Source: Omphiscola glabra (taxonomy: Eukaryota; Mollusca; Gastropoda; Lymnaeidae). From it: a stretch of DNA of 64,000 bases. The notes under the pieces are model-generated. The model worked only from the letters and a program-made list of their open reading frames with translations. It had not been told where the DNA came from and searched no databases. A program made the position numbers and the translations under genes. The stretch is taken from assembly GCA_964017045.1 (NCBI GenBank), contig OZ024804.1:28002348-28066347 (forward strand), read 5' to 3'. Shown here piece by piece: positions 10,220 through 22,200 of the stretch. Every line of letters starts with the position of its first letter. The stretch's first letter is position 1.

Positions 10220-13200
10220 CTGATGGAAGAACATACATGAACTGTATCAGTGGCAGGGATGGAAGAACATACATGAACTGTATCAGTGGCAGGGATGGAA
10301 GAACATACATGAACTGTATCAGTGGCAGTGATGGAAGAACATACATGAACTGTATCAGTGGCAGTGATTGGAAGAACATACATGAACTGTATCAGTGGCA
10401 GTGATGGAAGAACATACATGAACTGTATAAGTGGCAGTAAAAGGTTATGTTTCAAGCTGTACTTATCGTAATTGTGAAGTGTTACATTACCTGGAGTCAA
10501 TCGATAATGACATTTGTTCAAATTAAAAATGAACCAAGTCCCCCAAATCCAATTATTTAAAATAAAGAAAACCAATTTAAATACTATCAAAATAAATCAG
10601 AAAACTATGGCATCATCAATTGTCCACAATAAAAGAAGGATGGCATATATTAGATAAGACACCGCCAAAGAGACCATCATATTAATCTAAAGAAAACCTG
10701 GTTGAAATTGGCTCATATTTCTATAATAAAGAAAATAAGAATAGCAAAGCTTTTTCAAAAAAATGTATCGCTTTTTAAAATTTAAATCAAAGAGATCCAT
10801 AAACAAAAGATATTGGCTGCTACATACGATAGACAAAGAAGATCACTCACTTGAAGTGGGTAAATATGACTACAAGAAGACTTCTAAGAGTAAAACCAAC
10901 AAGTAAATAAAGTAAAGAAGACTTCTAAGACATATACCAACAATTACCTAAAGTAAAGAAGACTTCTAAGACATATACCAACAATTACCTCAAGTAAAGA
11001 AGACTTCTAAGACATATACCAACAATTACCTAAAGTAAAGAAGACTTCTAAGACATATACCAAAAATTACCTCAAGTAAAGAAGACTTCTAAGACATATA
11101 CCAACAATTACCTAAAGTAAAGAAGACGTCAGGACTCTTCTTGCCGTCCCCTCCTATGCTGTAGGCAAAGACCCTAACCTTGTAGATGACGTCCTTCTCC
11201 ACGCCATGAAGAACTCCAGTAAATGTCTTGCCGAATGTCACACTCCTTGCCGCCCTGATGTCTTCACGGATGTCCCACCACCACGCCTAATGGGAGGACA
11301 CGCATTCAATAACAATGAGATGACTGATGGCAGGACACGCATTCAATAACAATGAGATGACTGATGGCAGGACACGCATTCAATAACAATGAGATGACTG
11401 ATGGCAGGACACGCATTCAATAACAATGAGATGACTGATGGCAGGACACGCATTCAATAACAATGAGATGACTGATGGCAGGACACGCATTCAATAACAA
11501 TGAGATGACTGATGGCAGGACACGCATTCAATAACAATGAGATGACTGATGGCAGGACACGCATTCAATAGCAATGAGATGACTGATGGCAGGACACGCA
11601 TTCAATAACAATGAGATGACTGATGGGAGGACATGCATTCAATAACAATGAGATGACTGATGGCAGGACACGCATTCAATAACAATGAGATGACTGATGG
11701 CAGGACATGCATTCAATAACAATGAGATGACTGATGGCAGGACATGCATTCAATAACAATGAGATGACTGATGGGAGGACATGCATTCAATAACAATGAG
11801 ATGACTGATGGCAGGACATGCATTCAATAACAATGAGATGACTGATGGGAGGACACGCATTCAATAACAATGAGATGACTGATGGCAGGACATGCATTCA
11901 ATAACAATGAGATGACTGATGGCAGGACATGCATTCAATAACAATGAGATGACTTATGGGAGGACATGCATTCAATAACAATGAGATGACTGATGGCAGG
12001 ACAGGCATTCAATAACAATGAGATGACTGATGGCAGGACATGCATTCAATAACAATGAGATGACTGATGGGAGGACATGCATTCAATAACAATGAGATGA
12101 CTGATGGCAGGACAGGCATTCAATAACAATGAGATGACTGATGGCAGGACATGCATTCAATAACAATGAGATGACTGATGGGAGGACATGCATTCAATAA
12201 CAATGAGATGACTGATGGCAGGACAGGCATTCAATAACAATGAGATGACTGATGGCAGGACAGGCATTCAATAACAATGAGATGACTGATGGCAGGACAG
12301 GCATTCAATAACAATGAGATGACTGATGGGAGGACAGGCATTCAATAACAATGAGATGACTGATGGGAGGACACGCATTCAATAACAATGAGATGACTGA
12401 TGGCAGGACATGCATTCAATAACAATGAGATGACTGATGGCAGGACACGCATTCAATAACAATGAGATGACTGATTTTATGTTGAAGCAATAAAAAATAT
12501 ACACAGAGTCAAGAAAAAAACTGAAGAAGGCCGATACGAAAAGGCAGACGTTTCGACCAAATGCCTGAGACCACAAAAACACATTCATATATGTAGGTTG
12601 AGATGTCTTGTGACCACAAAAACACATACAAATATGTAGGTTGAGATGTTCTGTATATGTATTTTTGTGGTCGTACGCTACTTAGTCGAAACGTCTGCCA
12701 TTTTGTAGCGTTCTCCTTCAGAGTTGTCTCTAATGGGCGTACATACATTCAGTACCACGCCTAATGGGCGTACATACATTCAGTACCACGCCTAATGGGC
12801 GTGTACATACATTCAGGGCCATGCATTAGTGAAGGATGCACATTCAGAATCCCGCTAAAATTACAGCATTTTCATTTGCTACCAAGACTAATAGGAGTAT
12901 GAGCAAGTGCCATTGTTACAGGATACTAATATTGGTATAGGGTACTAATATTGGTATAAGAAACCAATGTATCCAATATTTGTTTACAGGTGCTGGAAAG
13001 TATCGGATAGTTCACCCAGCCTACTAGCTATCCCTTTCTTTGAATACGATCTTGACGTCATCACCGAATTCTATATTCTTGAAACAATTTGGTAACATCG
13101 ACTCCCCAATTAATCCTTAACTAACTTAATGAATTCTGTGAACAGGATTCTGACCAATTTTTAGAAGCTTCAAAACTATTGTTGAAACTTTCTGAGAAAT

Positions 13201-16200
13201 TTCAGATTGAATAGCAGTGAAGTGTATAACCTAAATATTGCTGTAGTCGTGTTCTGGTTCTGGTTGGGTACGTTGCTGCATCCATAAACTGGCATATGTG
13301 CAACGGTTGGGGAAGCGATGTTGCCAATCTAACGGCTCCTAGCAGATGCCAGGGCGGCCTTGAAGCTTTCGATCGTTGTCGAGTTCACGGAGGTATTGTC
13401 CAGGTTGTTCCAAGCGATTATGGTGCGTGTTAGCTGCTGACCTTGAACAGCAATGAAGTGTATAGCCTAAGTGTTGCTGTAGTCGTGTTAGCTGAGCGTT
13501 TCTCAACTTGTGGGTCGCGACCCCTTTTGGGGGGTCGAACGACTCTTTCATAGGGGTCACCTAAGACCAGTGGAAAAGACACATACTCTACAGTTATAAA
13601 GTAGAAATGAAAATAATTGTGTGGTTGGGGGTCGCAACAACACGATGAACTGTATTATAATGTCGCGCTTTAGGAAGGTTGGGAACCACTGTGTTAGCTG
13701 CTTACCTTGTAGCCTCGTATGGTCTCCTCTCCCACATTGGTGACCACACCTTTCCAGAACAGACGGACGCTCTCGTTGCCATGGGACATCACTGTCACGT
13801 ACTCAGGGTAATCTCCTGGAGCTGATAGATCAACAGGTGTTACATCACGGAGGTAACGGAGGTAAGGATTTTTTTATCACGGAGGTAAGTATGTTTTGGG
13901 GTTTTATTTGATAGTCATAAGAATATTTGTGCTGTTTTGTGACAGATGTAGGAATATTTGAGCTGTTTTGTTAAAGACATAAGAGTATTTGTTTGCTGTG
14001 TGGCAGAAATCAGAGTTAATGTCACGTCAAGTTAAAGCCTACAGTGGCCTACAATGTCTCACTATCTCATGATCTATGTCTAACACTCCCCAAACTGGCC
14101 TACAATGTCTCACTATCTCATGATCTTTGTCTAACAGTCCCCAAACTGGCCTACAATGTCTCACTATCTCATGATCTATGTCTAACAGTCCCCAAACTGG
14201 CCTACAATGTCCCACCATCTCATGATCTGTCCTACACTCACGGGCCAGATTCAAATTGAAGTTGTAGATGTCCGTCTTGGGGCCCAGGCCGGCGTGGTTG
14301 ACGAACTGAAGGTTGAAGCAGTAGTGACCTTCCGGCACCATGCCAATCAGGAGGCCGGAGGAGACGTCACCATAGAAACGATTGAACAACGCCAGATGTT
14401 CGTTGACACCAAGGCAGAGAGTTGTCGGCTCTTGCCAGTAGTTGATCTGAAAATTGATAGATGACGTCACATAAACCACTTGCGGTACACAAGAGTCTTA
14501 TTAATGGGTGAACGGCCCACAGGACATGGGTGCGGTTATTTTTGGTGCATAAATATTCATGAGCCGATGTTATTAAGGCCCGCCCCCCCCCCCCACCAAT
14601 AATTCATCGACCTTTTTTTGGTTTAGTTCCAAGGACCACCACCCCACACACACACACTTTTTCCCCAACACATACAGATACAAACACACCTTCCCATCAT
14701 ACATAATTTAATCTGTGTTTTAACTTTTGATTCAATTTTTATTGACCAACAAACTCTATCGTATTGAAATGATTCTTTAAAAAAAATCTTATACTTTATT
14801 ATTGGCTTATTTCAACACTAGATATTTTAGTGGGCAGAAAAACAGCTGACATTGAACAATGTCGACCAATGATTAAAGCAGAGGTTCCCAAGCCGTGGTT
14901 ATCGGGACATAGTTGGATGAGTATTGACTGATTATTTCTCATTGTTAGTTTAAATAAACATTATAAGCATTCTTATAGATAATCCGCTTCATTCATGTTT
15001 ACTGTACACAAAATTCATGTTAATGTACACCAAATTCATGTTAATGTACACCAAATTCATGTATAATATACACCAAATTCATGTTAATGTACACCAAATT
15101 CATGTTAATGTACACCAAATTCATGTATAATATACACCAAATTCATGTTTAATGTACACCAACATTTTATAAACACGCCTTACTAGGCCAAAGATTTCTT
15201 TGACTAAACAGTGCTGGGCACTTCTGATTAATGACATTCTCATCTTCTGCTACTTTAGGGTCACACGCTACTTTAGGGTCACACGCTACTTTAGGGTCAC
15301 ACGCTAAATATAAGACAAACCTGGTACGCAAAGACCGCGCCTTTAGCACTCTCTCGTGTGTTAGGGACGGGTATCCAGTTCACAACTGCCGCTGTGCCAT
15401 TTAGGACAAGGGCGTCGACAAATGTGGGTGCAACGTTGGACGGCACTGAAACAATGTTGATATACATGACATCACATGTCACACAGAAGTTTGGACACAC
15501 CTATTTAGGGCCACAACGCTCTTAGGGCCATCATATGTTTATCACAACACGCTTTTAAGGCCATCATACGTTTAGAACAAAAAAACAGTGCCCCTCTTCA
15601 TGTCACGAAAACTATTTACTGCCGCACGTATATCACACTAACATTAATTAAACCAATTTTTTAATGACGCTCTGTATTTGAACACATGAGAAATAAGTGG
15701 ACAATGAGAAAAAAATAGGAAATAAAGGGACATGTAGAAATAACGGTACAATGAGAAAGAAGGGGACAATGAGAGAGAAGAAAACCATGAGAGAGAGGGA
15801 GGACAATGAGAGAGAGAAGGGGACAATGAGAGAGAAGGGGACAATGAGAGAGAAGGGGACAATGCGAGAGAAAGAAGGGGACAATGAGAGAGAGAGAAGG
15901 GGACAATGAGACATTTCGGTGCATGATGTTGAGTCATGATAATTTAATCTAAAAAATGAGATAAGTTAACTGGTTTAGTCTGTTAAAGAATACATATCAA
16001 TATATAAAGTTATTGGGTGTACTCACTATCCTCTGCTGAATACACAATCGCGACGGTAGAATTGGGCCCCGGGCCCTTTTCATTGACGGCTTGAACTTTG
16101 ACCTCATAAGGTGAGTAGTAAAACTCTTGACCGACAAGTACGTGGAGGTAAGTCCCCGAGATGGAGTCGGACTGAGGAATGTATGAGTGGGAAACATGAA

Positions 16201-19200
16201 GTGGAAATGGGTTCGGACTGAAGAATGTATGAGTGGGAAACATGAAGGGGAAATAGGTTCGGACTGAGGAATGTATGAGTGGGAAACATGAAGGTGAGAG
16301 ATAATATAAAACATAGAAACTTGTGTTATGAAATATGTGTACCTTATCTAAGAGTGCATCGCTACCTTATCTAAGAGTGTATCGCTGCCTTATCTAAGAG
16401 TGCATCGCTACCTTATCTAACAGTGTATCGCTACCTTATCTAAGAGTGCATCGCTACCTTATCTATGAGTGCATAACTACCTTATCTAGGAGTGCATCGC
16501 TACCTTATCTAATAGTGCATTGCTACCTTATCTAAGAGTGCATCGCTACCTTATCTAAGAGTGCATCGCTACCCTATCCAACATTACATTGTTACCTCAT
16601 TTAACATTGGGTAAATTCAGATAGATCGTACCAGTACCGCATTTATTTACCATGGCCACCAACTTGATTGCCGTGACCCGTAAATTAAGAATAAAAAGTT
16701 AAAAAATAATGAAAAAAATGACCCAAATGTATCCTTAAACCTAACCTGAACCCTAAATCTATCCCTAAACCTAACCTGAACTCTAAGTCTATCCCTAAAC
16801 CTAACCTAATGAAATGATGCACACTCTATCTTAATTAGGAAGTCTCACTAGTTTATGATCCAGGGACATCACTATGTGACGTACAACTTGTATTACTTAC
16901 CCTTTCCCATTTACCGTCAATATCTTTGTTGTCCTGACGCCGGAAGTAGACTATGTAGGTCAAGCTATCTCCACCCCACCAACTTCTGGGCAACGGCTGC
17001 AATGGTATTGATAGTATACATCGCTTATTAGATGTTGCTTTACTTAATAGTGGCGTACCTTTATTAGTAAAATAATCTTACTATAAAATTATTTGCAAAA
17101 GTTTGTGGCATGTAATGATAGATACGTAAATTTACATATACAAATAAAACAACCGCTAAAAAAACAAAAGTTTGAAAATTTGATAGAATGTGTTTTCATC
17201 GGCAACGAGTCAATGTGACAATTTTAGCTCGATAGGTTGACGGGAAGTGGGTCGGTGAGCCATCCGAATATTTTGCCAGCCATGAGCAAAAGCGAAATTA
17301 ATACAAAGGATTTAATAATGAATGCATCTTCTTTCATGCTCTTTAATGATGAGGGGATCTACTAGTATCTCTTGCAATGATGATGAGTGCGTCTACTTAC
17401 ATCCCATGTTATCACTAACAAGCCAACACTGCCTCCTCCACCTCCTACGTTAGGGGGTGGGTAAATGGGTGGTGCGGACTGCATAGAAAACCACTCTGAA
17501 ATAAAATGTGTTTATGACGTCATTTACACAACTTCTTGATATGAACAAAAATTGTACGGATCAAATGGGTTACAGACATGTATTAATATGATTGATGAGG
17601 TACAACATTGGAAATTTATGGTTGTGCTACAAAATACAAGCCGATGAGTCCAACAACTCAAGTAAGGATAGTTCCTTAAAAGACTTACTGTGAGGCCCGG
17701 CACTGGGAGGTCCGTAGCCCACCTGGTCATTTCCAGCTTTAACTCGGAACTGGTATAATGTTCCCGGGGAAAGTCCCGCCTTGACGTCGATCCCTCTCCA
17801 GTCTGGGAACTCACTGATGACAGTCTCATGGGCTGGGATATCTGAACAATCCAGAAGAAATGTTCATTTAAAAACTCACTGAGAGTCTTATGGGTTGGGA
17901 TATTTGAATAATCCAGAAGAAATGTTCATTTAAAAACTCACTGAGAGTCTTATGGGTTGTGATATTTGAATAATCCAGAAGAAATGTTCATTTAAAAATT
18001 CACTGATGACAGCCTCATGGGCTGGGATATCTGAACGACCCGGAAAAAAGTTTTCATTTAAAAGAATCTATTGATTAAAATGCTTAAAAAAACAAAAATC
18101 TATGGTTGTAAAATTATCATCACACAAAGCATGCGAAATACACACCAGAGAACATCACACAAAGCATCCGAAATACACACCAGAGAACATCACACAAAGC
18201 ATCCGAAATACACACCAGAGAACATCACAAAAACGATTAAGTATTTTTGTAGCCTCTAGATCACAAGCCAGTAACCCCTAAAGCCTTTGGGGAGAGAGCT
18301 GACGTCAAACCCCATTTGTGTAGAAGGTTGGAAAAAAAAGGGGGGGGGGAATCACAAGTCATAATTCCCATAAAAACATATAAGAATCCTTAAATTGTGG
18401 ATCCGCTGGACGACGGCTCATAGATAAATACCCTATCACACCACAGGTACCTGGGTCCTATGAAAAAACATCAACTCAACCAGTTTTCCCACACACACAC
18501 CACTTTTAATCATTTAAAAATCATTTCCAGCCTTTAATGAGACACAACATTAAAAATGAAGGACAGACCACAGAATCATGTTTCAGCAACTCTAGCATGG
18601 GTAATCAATACAATTTTTGGTGATCAATACAATCACGGGTGATCAATTCAATTATTGGTGATCAATACAACCACGGGTGATCAATTTAATTATTGGTGAT
18701 CAATTCAATCATTTTTTAATTAATTTAATCATGATTAATAAATTATTCTTCTATCTATATCTTGAGGGTATTGAGAAGGCTTGTTATACTAGTAACAATT
18801 TTTTCGCCCACTTACCTTGTCTTAAAGTTTTCCAGTCGTGTTCAAAGATAGAAATGTACTCAGCGGTGTATTTGGTGACGGGGAAGCCATGATACTCTCC
18901 CTCTTGCCACCACAGCTCCACGGTACCAATGGCTGAGCTAGAACCGTTCCTTCCATCTCTGGCGTGGACCCCGGCAGGTTCCCCAGGGGGCCCTGGACAG
19001 ATATGCACAAGACAGTAATATTATGTTGATTAATGCCAAATAGAGAAATATATATTCTTGCAAGCCAAACAACACACGGATATAATTAAATGCAACTATA
19101 TCTAAACACAAGTAATAACAAAGACGATGTGTACTATTGTACAAAATTGATACGACATATCTGTACACAACCGCAGTCAAAAACATGTATTTCCCCATAT

Positions 19201-22200
19201 TTAGCCGTACACCAGCCTGACCTACCTCTGACAGTAACAAAAGCACTGGACGTGATGCTGCCACCGACAGCAGACGTGACACAGCCGTACACCAGCCTGA
19301 CCTACCTCTGACAGTAACAAAAGCACTGGACGTGATGCTGCCACCGACAGCAGACGTGACACAGCCGTACACTAGCCTGACTTACCTCTGACAGTAACAA
19401 AAGCACTGGACGTGATGCTGCCACCGACAGCAGACGTGACACAGCCGTACACCAGCCTGACCTACCTCTGACAGTAACAAAAGCACTGGACGTGATGCTG
19501 CCACTGACAGTAGACACGACACAGGTGTACTCTCCTTCGTGTTCAAACTGTGCAGCTATGATGTACAGCTTTCCGGAATCCGGGCTGTTTGGCTGTAGAT
19601 GGTTTAATTATGTGGTGAAACATAACTGAATAGTAATTTGCGGGGCTCTTGCTTGAAATACCAGGGTCTATTCTTACATGCAATACCATGTGTATATTTT
19701 ACATGCAATAGCATGTGTATAGTCTTACATTCAATACCCTGTGTATATTCTTATATTCTTGTGTGCTGGGTTGCCGAATAGTCTAAACAATCCTAAGCTA
19801 GTGGGCTTGAGTTCAATCACAAGAACAAGCAAACACATCACCAGCACCACGGGTGGATGGGACTCGTTAAACATGGATGGCTACTCATCTAAGAGAAGGC
19901 AAACTCTGAAATCAAACCCGGAGAAGGAGTCCCGTAGGCGGTATGATAATGACACAATTAAAAATCCGACAACTCCTGCGATGTATACCGCATAAAGAGT
20001 ACCGTGAAACAAACAAGACACACTGCTGGCCATCTACTGGTCTATTTCCAGTCGTCTTGATTAAGTCTTGCCTTTGGATCAAATAGGAAAGTACGAGTGG
20101 GTGAGTGAATTGGGCAACTCTCCATCACGTTAACGAAAATACAGCTCAAGTCAAGGCTGCTGCTCAAGTCAAGGCTGCTGCTCAAGTACTAATCAAGTCG
20201 ATAAATGCCTCTATGGTCATCTTCGCGTGCAAAGGATGAACAAGAATAATAAATCTTATGACACTTAATGTCATGGGTATGTTCAACTTTCTAATAATGC
20301 CACATTTGCTTTTGCACGATATCCCAGTATAAAATACTCAATGGACTTTGTGGCACAATCGCCTGGGTTCAAACCCTTGATCATCCTCCTTTTTGTCAAG
20401 ACAAATGTCCTATAACGTTATGCCATCATTTCTTTATATTATTGATAATCTTGTCACCATCTCAAAGTTCCACCCAAATACCTTTCTTTGGCACATTGCA
20501 ATGCTATCTTCTACTGCAATGCAATACCTTCCTTTATCCCATTGCAATAGTTTCCTTTACCCCATTGCAAAACCGTATCAGGAAATTCGATCAAAAGAAA
20601 TTTAGTCGACGGACAATTGATCGACGGAAATTTGATCGAACGGAAATTTGGTCGAATCTTTTTTTTCAGTCCACACGTTAAAATTTTGCTTCAAATTTCT
20701 TTTGGAACGCATTATTTCGTTTTACTATTTAGTATAGTGCGTTCAAAAAGAAATCTGACGAACATTTGACAATCAAATTTCCGGTAACCTGGTAATACTT
20801 TCCTTACCCTTATTTGAATAGTTCGACCTCGAATGACCATTGACAAGTTTGGTCTCTATTGACCCTGGAAAAGTTTGACCACCTATTGACCATAGAATAT
20901 ATTGACCACCTACTGACCATGGCATATTTTGACCACCTACTAACCAAGAATATATTGACCACCTACTGACCACGGCATAGTTTGACCACCTACTGACCAT
21001 AGAATATTTTGACCACCTGCTGACCATGGCATGGTTTGACCCCTCCTGACTACTGAATTTGTTTCACCCTCACTAACCATTGAATAGTGGACTCTGTCCT
21101 CACTCGAACCTGTCAGGTCAAGAGCGTGTGAAAAAAACTTCCACGAATACATGATGTCCATCTGACCGCGGTCAAACGAGGCCTTACAGGGCAACACGGC
21201 CGTCTCGTTCTGGCTTATCTGCAGATTATTGGGCACTTCTGATATGACCATCCGACCTGGGCAGTGTTAAAAAACAAACATTAGAAATGGCCATCGACAA
21301 AAACTATCTGGACCATACAGAAATACCACCGCTGAGAGATTTAGTTAGATTTATATTGCAATGGCTATAATCACACGTCGTAAGGTTTAATAAGTGATTC
21401 AAAGTTTGGTTTTTTTAAAATTAGAGAAATAGATAATTTTGAATGTTAAATTCTCAGATGGTCACCTTTAGGATTAGGTCAACCTTTATTTAAATTTTGT
21501 TTTGCAACAATTAATGATTAAGTTAATTATATACATTTTTTAAAGTGGAAGGGAGAGAATGTCGAATGGTAATGCAGGAGTTACCTAGAATTGTCAGTGT
21601 GCAGCTTGACCTCGCTTCCCCAATGTCATTGGTGGCCACGCACGTGTAAATCCCAGAATCCGCTTGGGAAAGAGCGGAAAGTTCAAGGTCGCCGTTGGGC
21701 AGCAAGCGACCAACTTCTGCTCCATTTTTCATCCATTTTATCTGAGCCCTGGGAGCGGCCTGGGGTTTACAGCTGATTGTAACATTGCCCCCCTCACCTC
21801 CAAGTTTGCTCGTCTCTACGGGACTCTTCTGGAACGTCGGCGCAAAGGCTGATTGAATAGTAAACCATGTTTTAGGGAAAAGTAAACCATGTTTTATGCA
21901 ATAGTAAACAATATTTTAGGGAAAACTAAACCGTGTTTTTTGCAATAGTAAACCATGTTTTAATAAATAGAAAAACCATGTTTTAGGGAATAGTAAACCA
22001 TGTTTTAGGGAATAGTTAACCGTGTTTTAGGGAATAGTAAACCATGTTTTATGGAATAGTAAACAATGTTTTAGGGAATAGTAAACCATGTTTTTAGGGA
22101 ATAGTTAACCGTGTTTTGGGAATAGTAAACCATGTTTTAGGGAATAGTAAACCATGTTTTAGGGAATAGTAAACCATGTTTTAGGGAATAGTTAACCGTG

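Noticed and set aside
11287..12478. CRISPR-like regular array
   Set aside because: Units are contiguous with no unique spacers and the DNA is eukaryotic. This is a minisatellite; the same applies to the other arrays.
14207..14464. Plus-strand ORF over contactin A exon 24
   Set aside because: Antisense shadow of a conserved FN3 exon whose B partner confirms the minus-strand reading.
16725..16812. Interstitial telomere repeat
   Set aside because: CCTAAACCTAACC only partly resembles telomeric repeats. The unit is 30 bp and includes unrelated sequence.
20335..20400. Possible extra tRNA-like head (GGGTTCAAACCC)
   Set aside because: A B-box-like string alone, with no A box or shared body.
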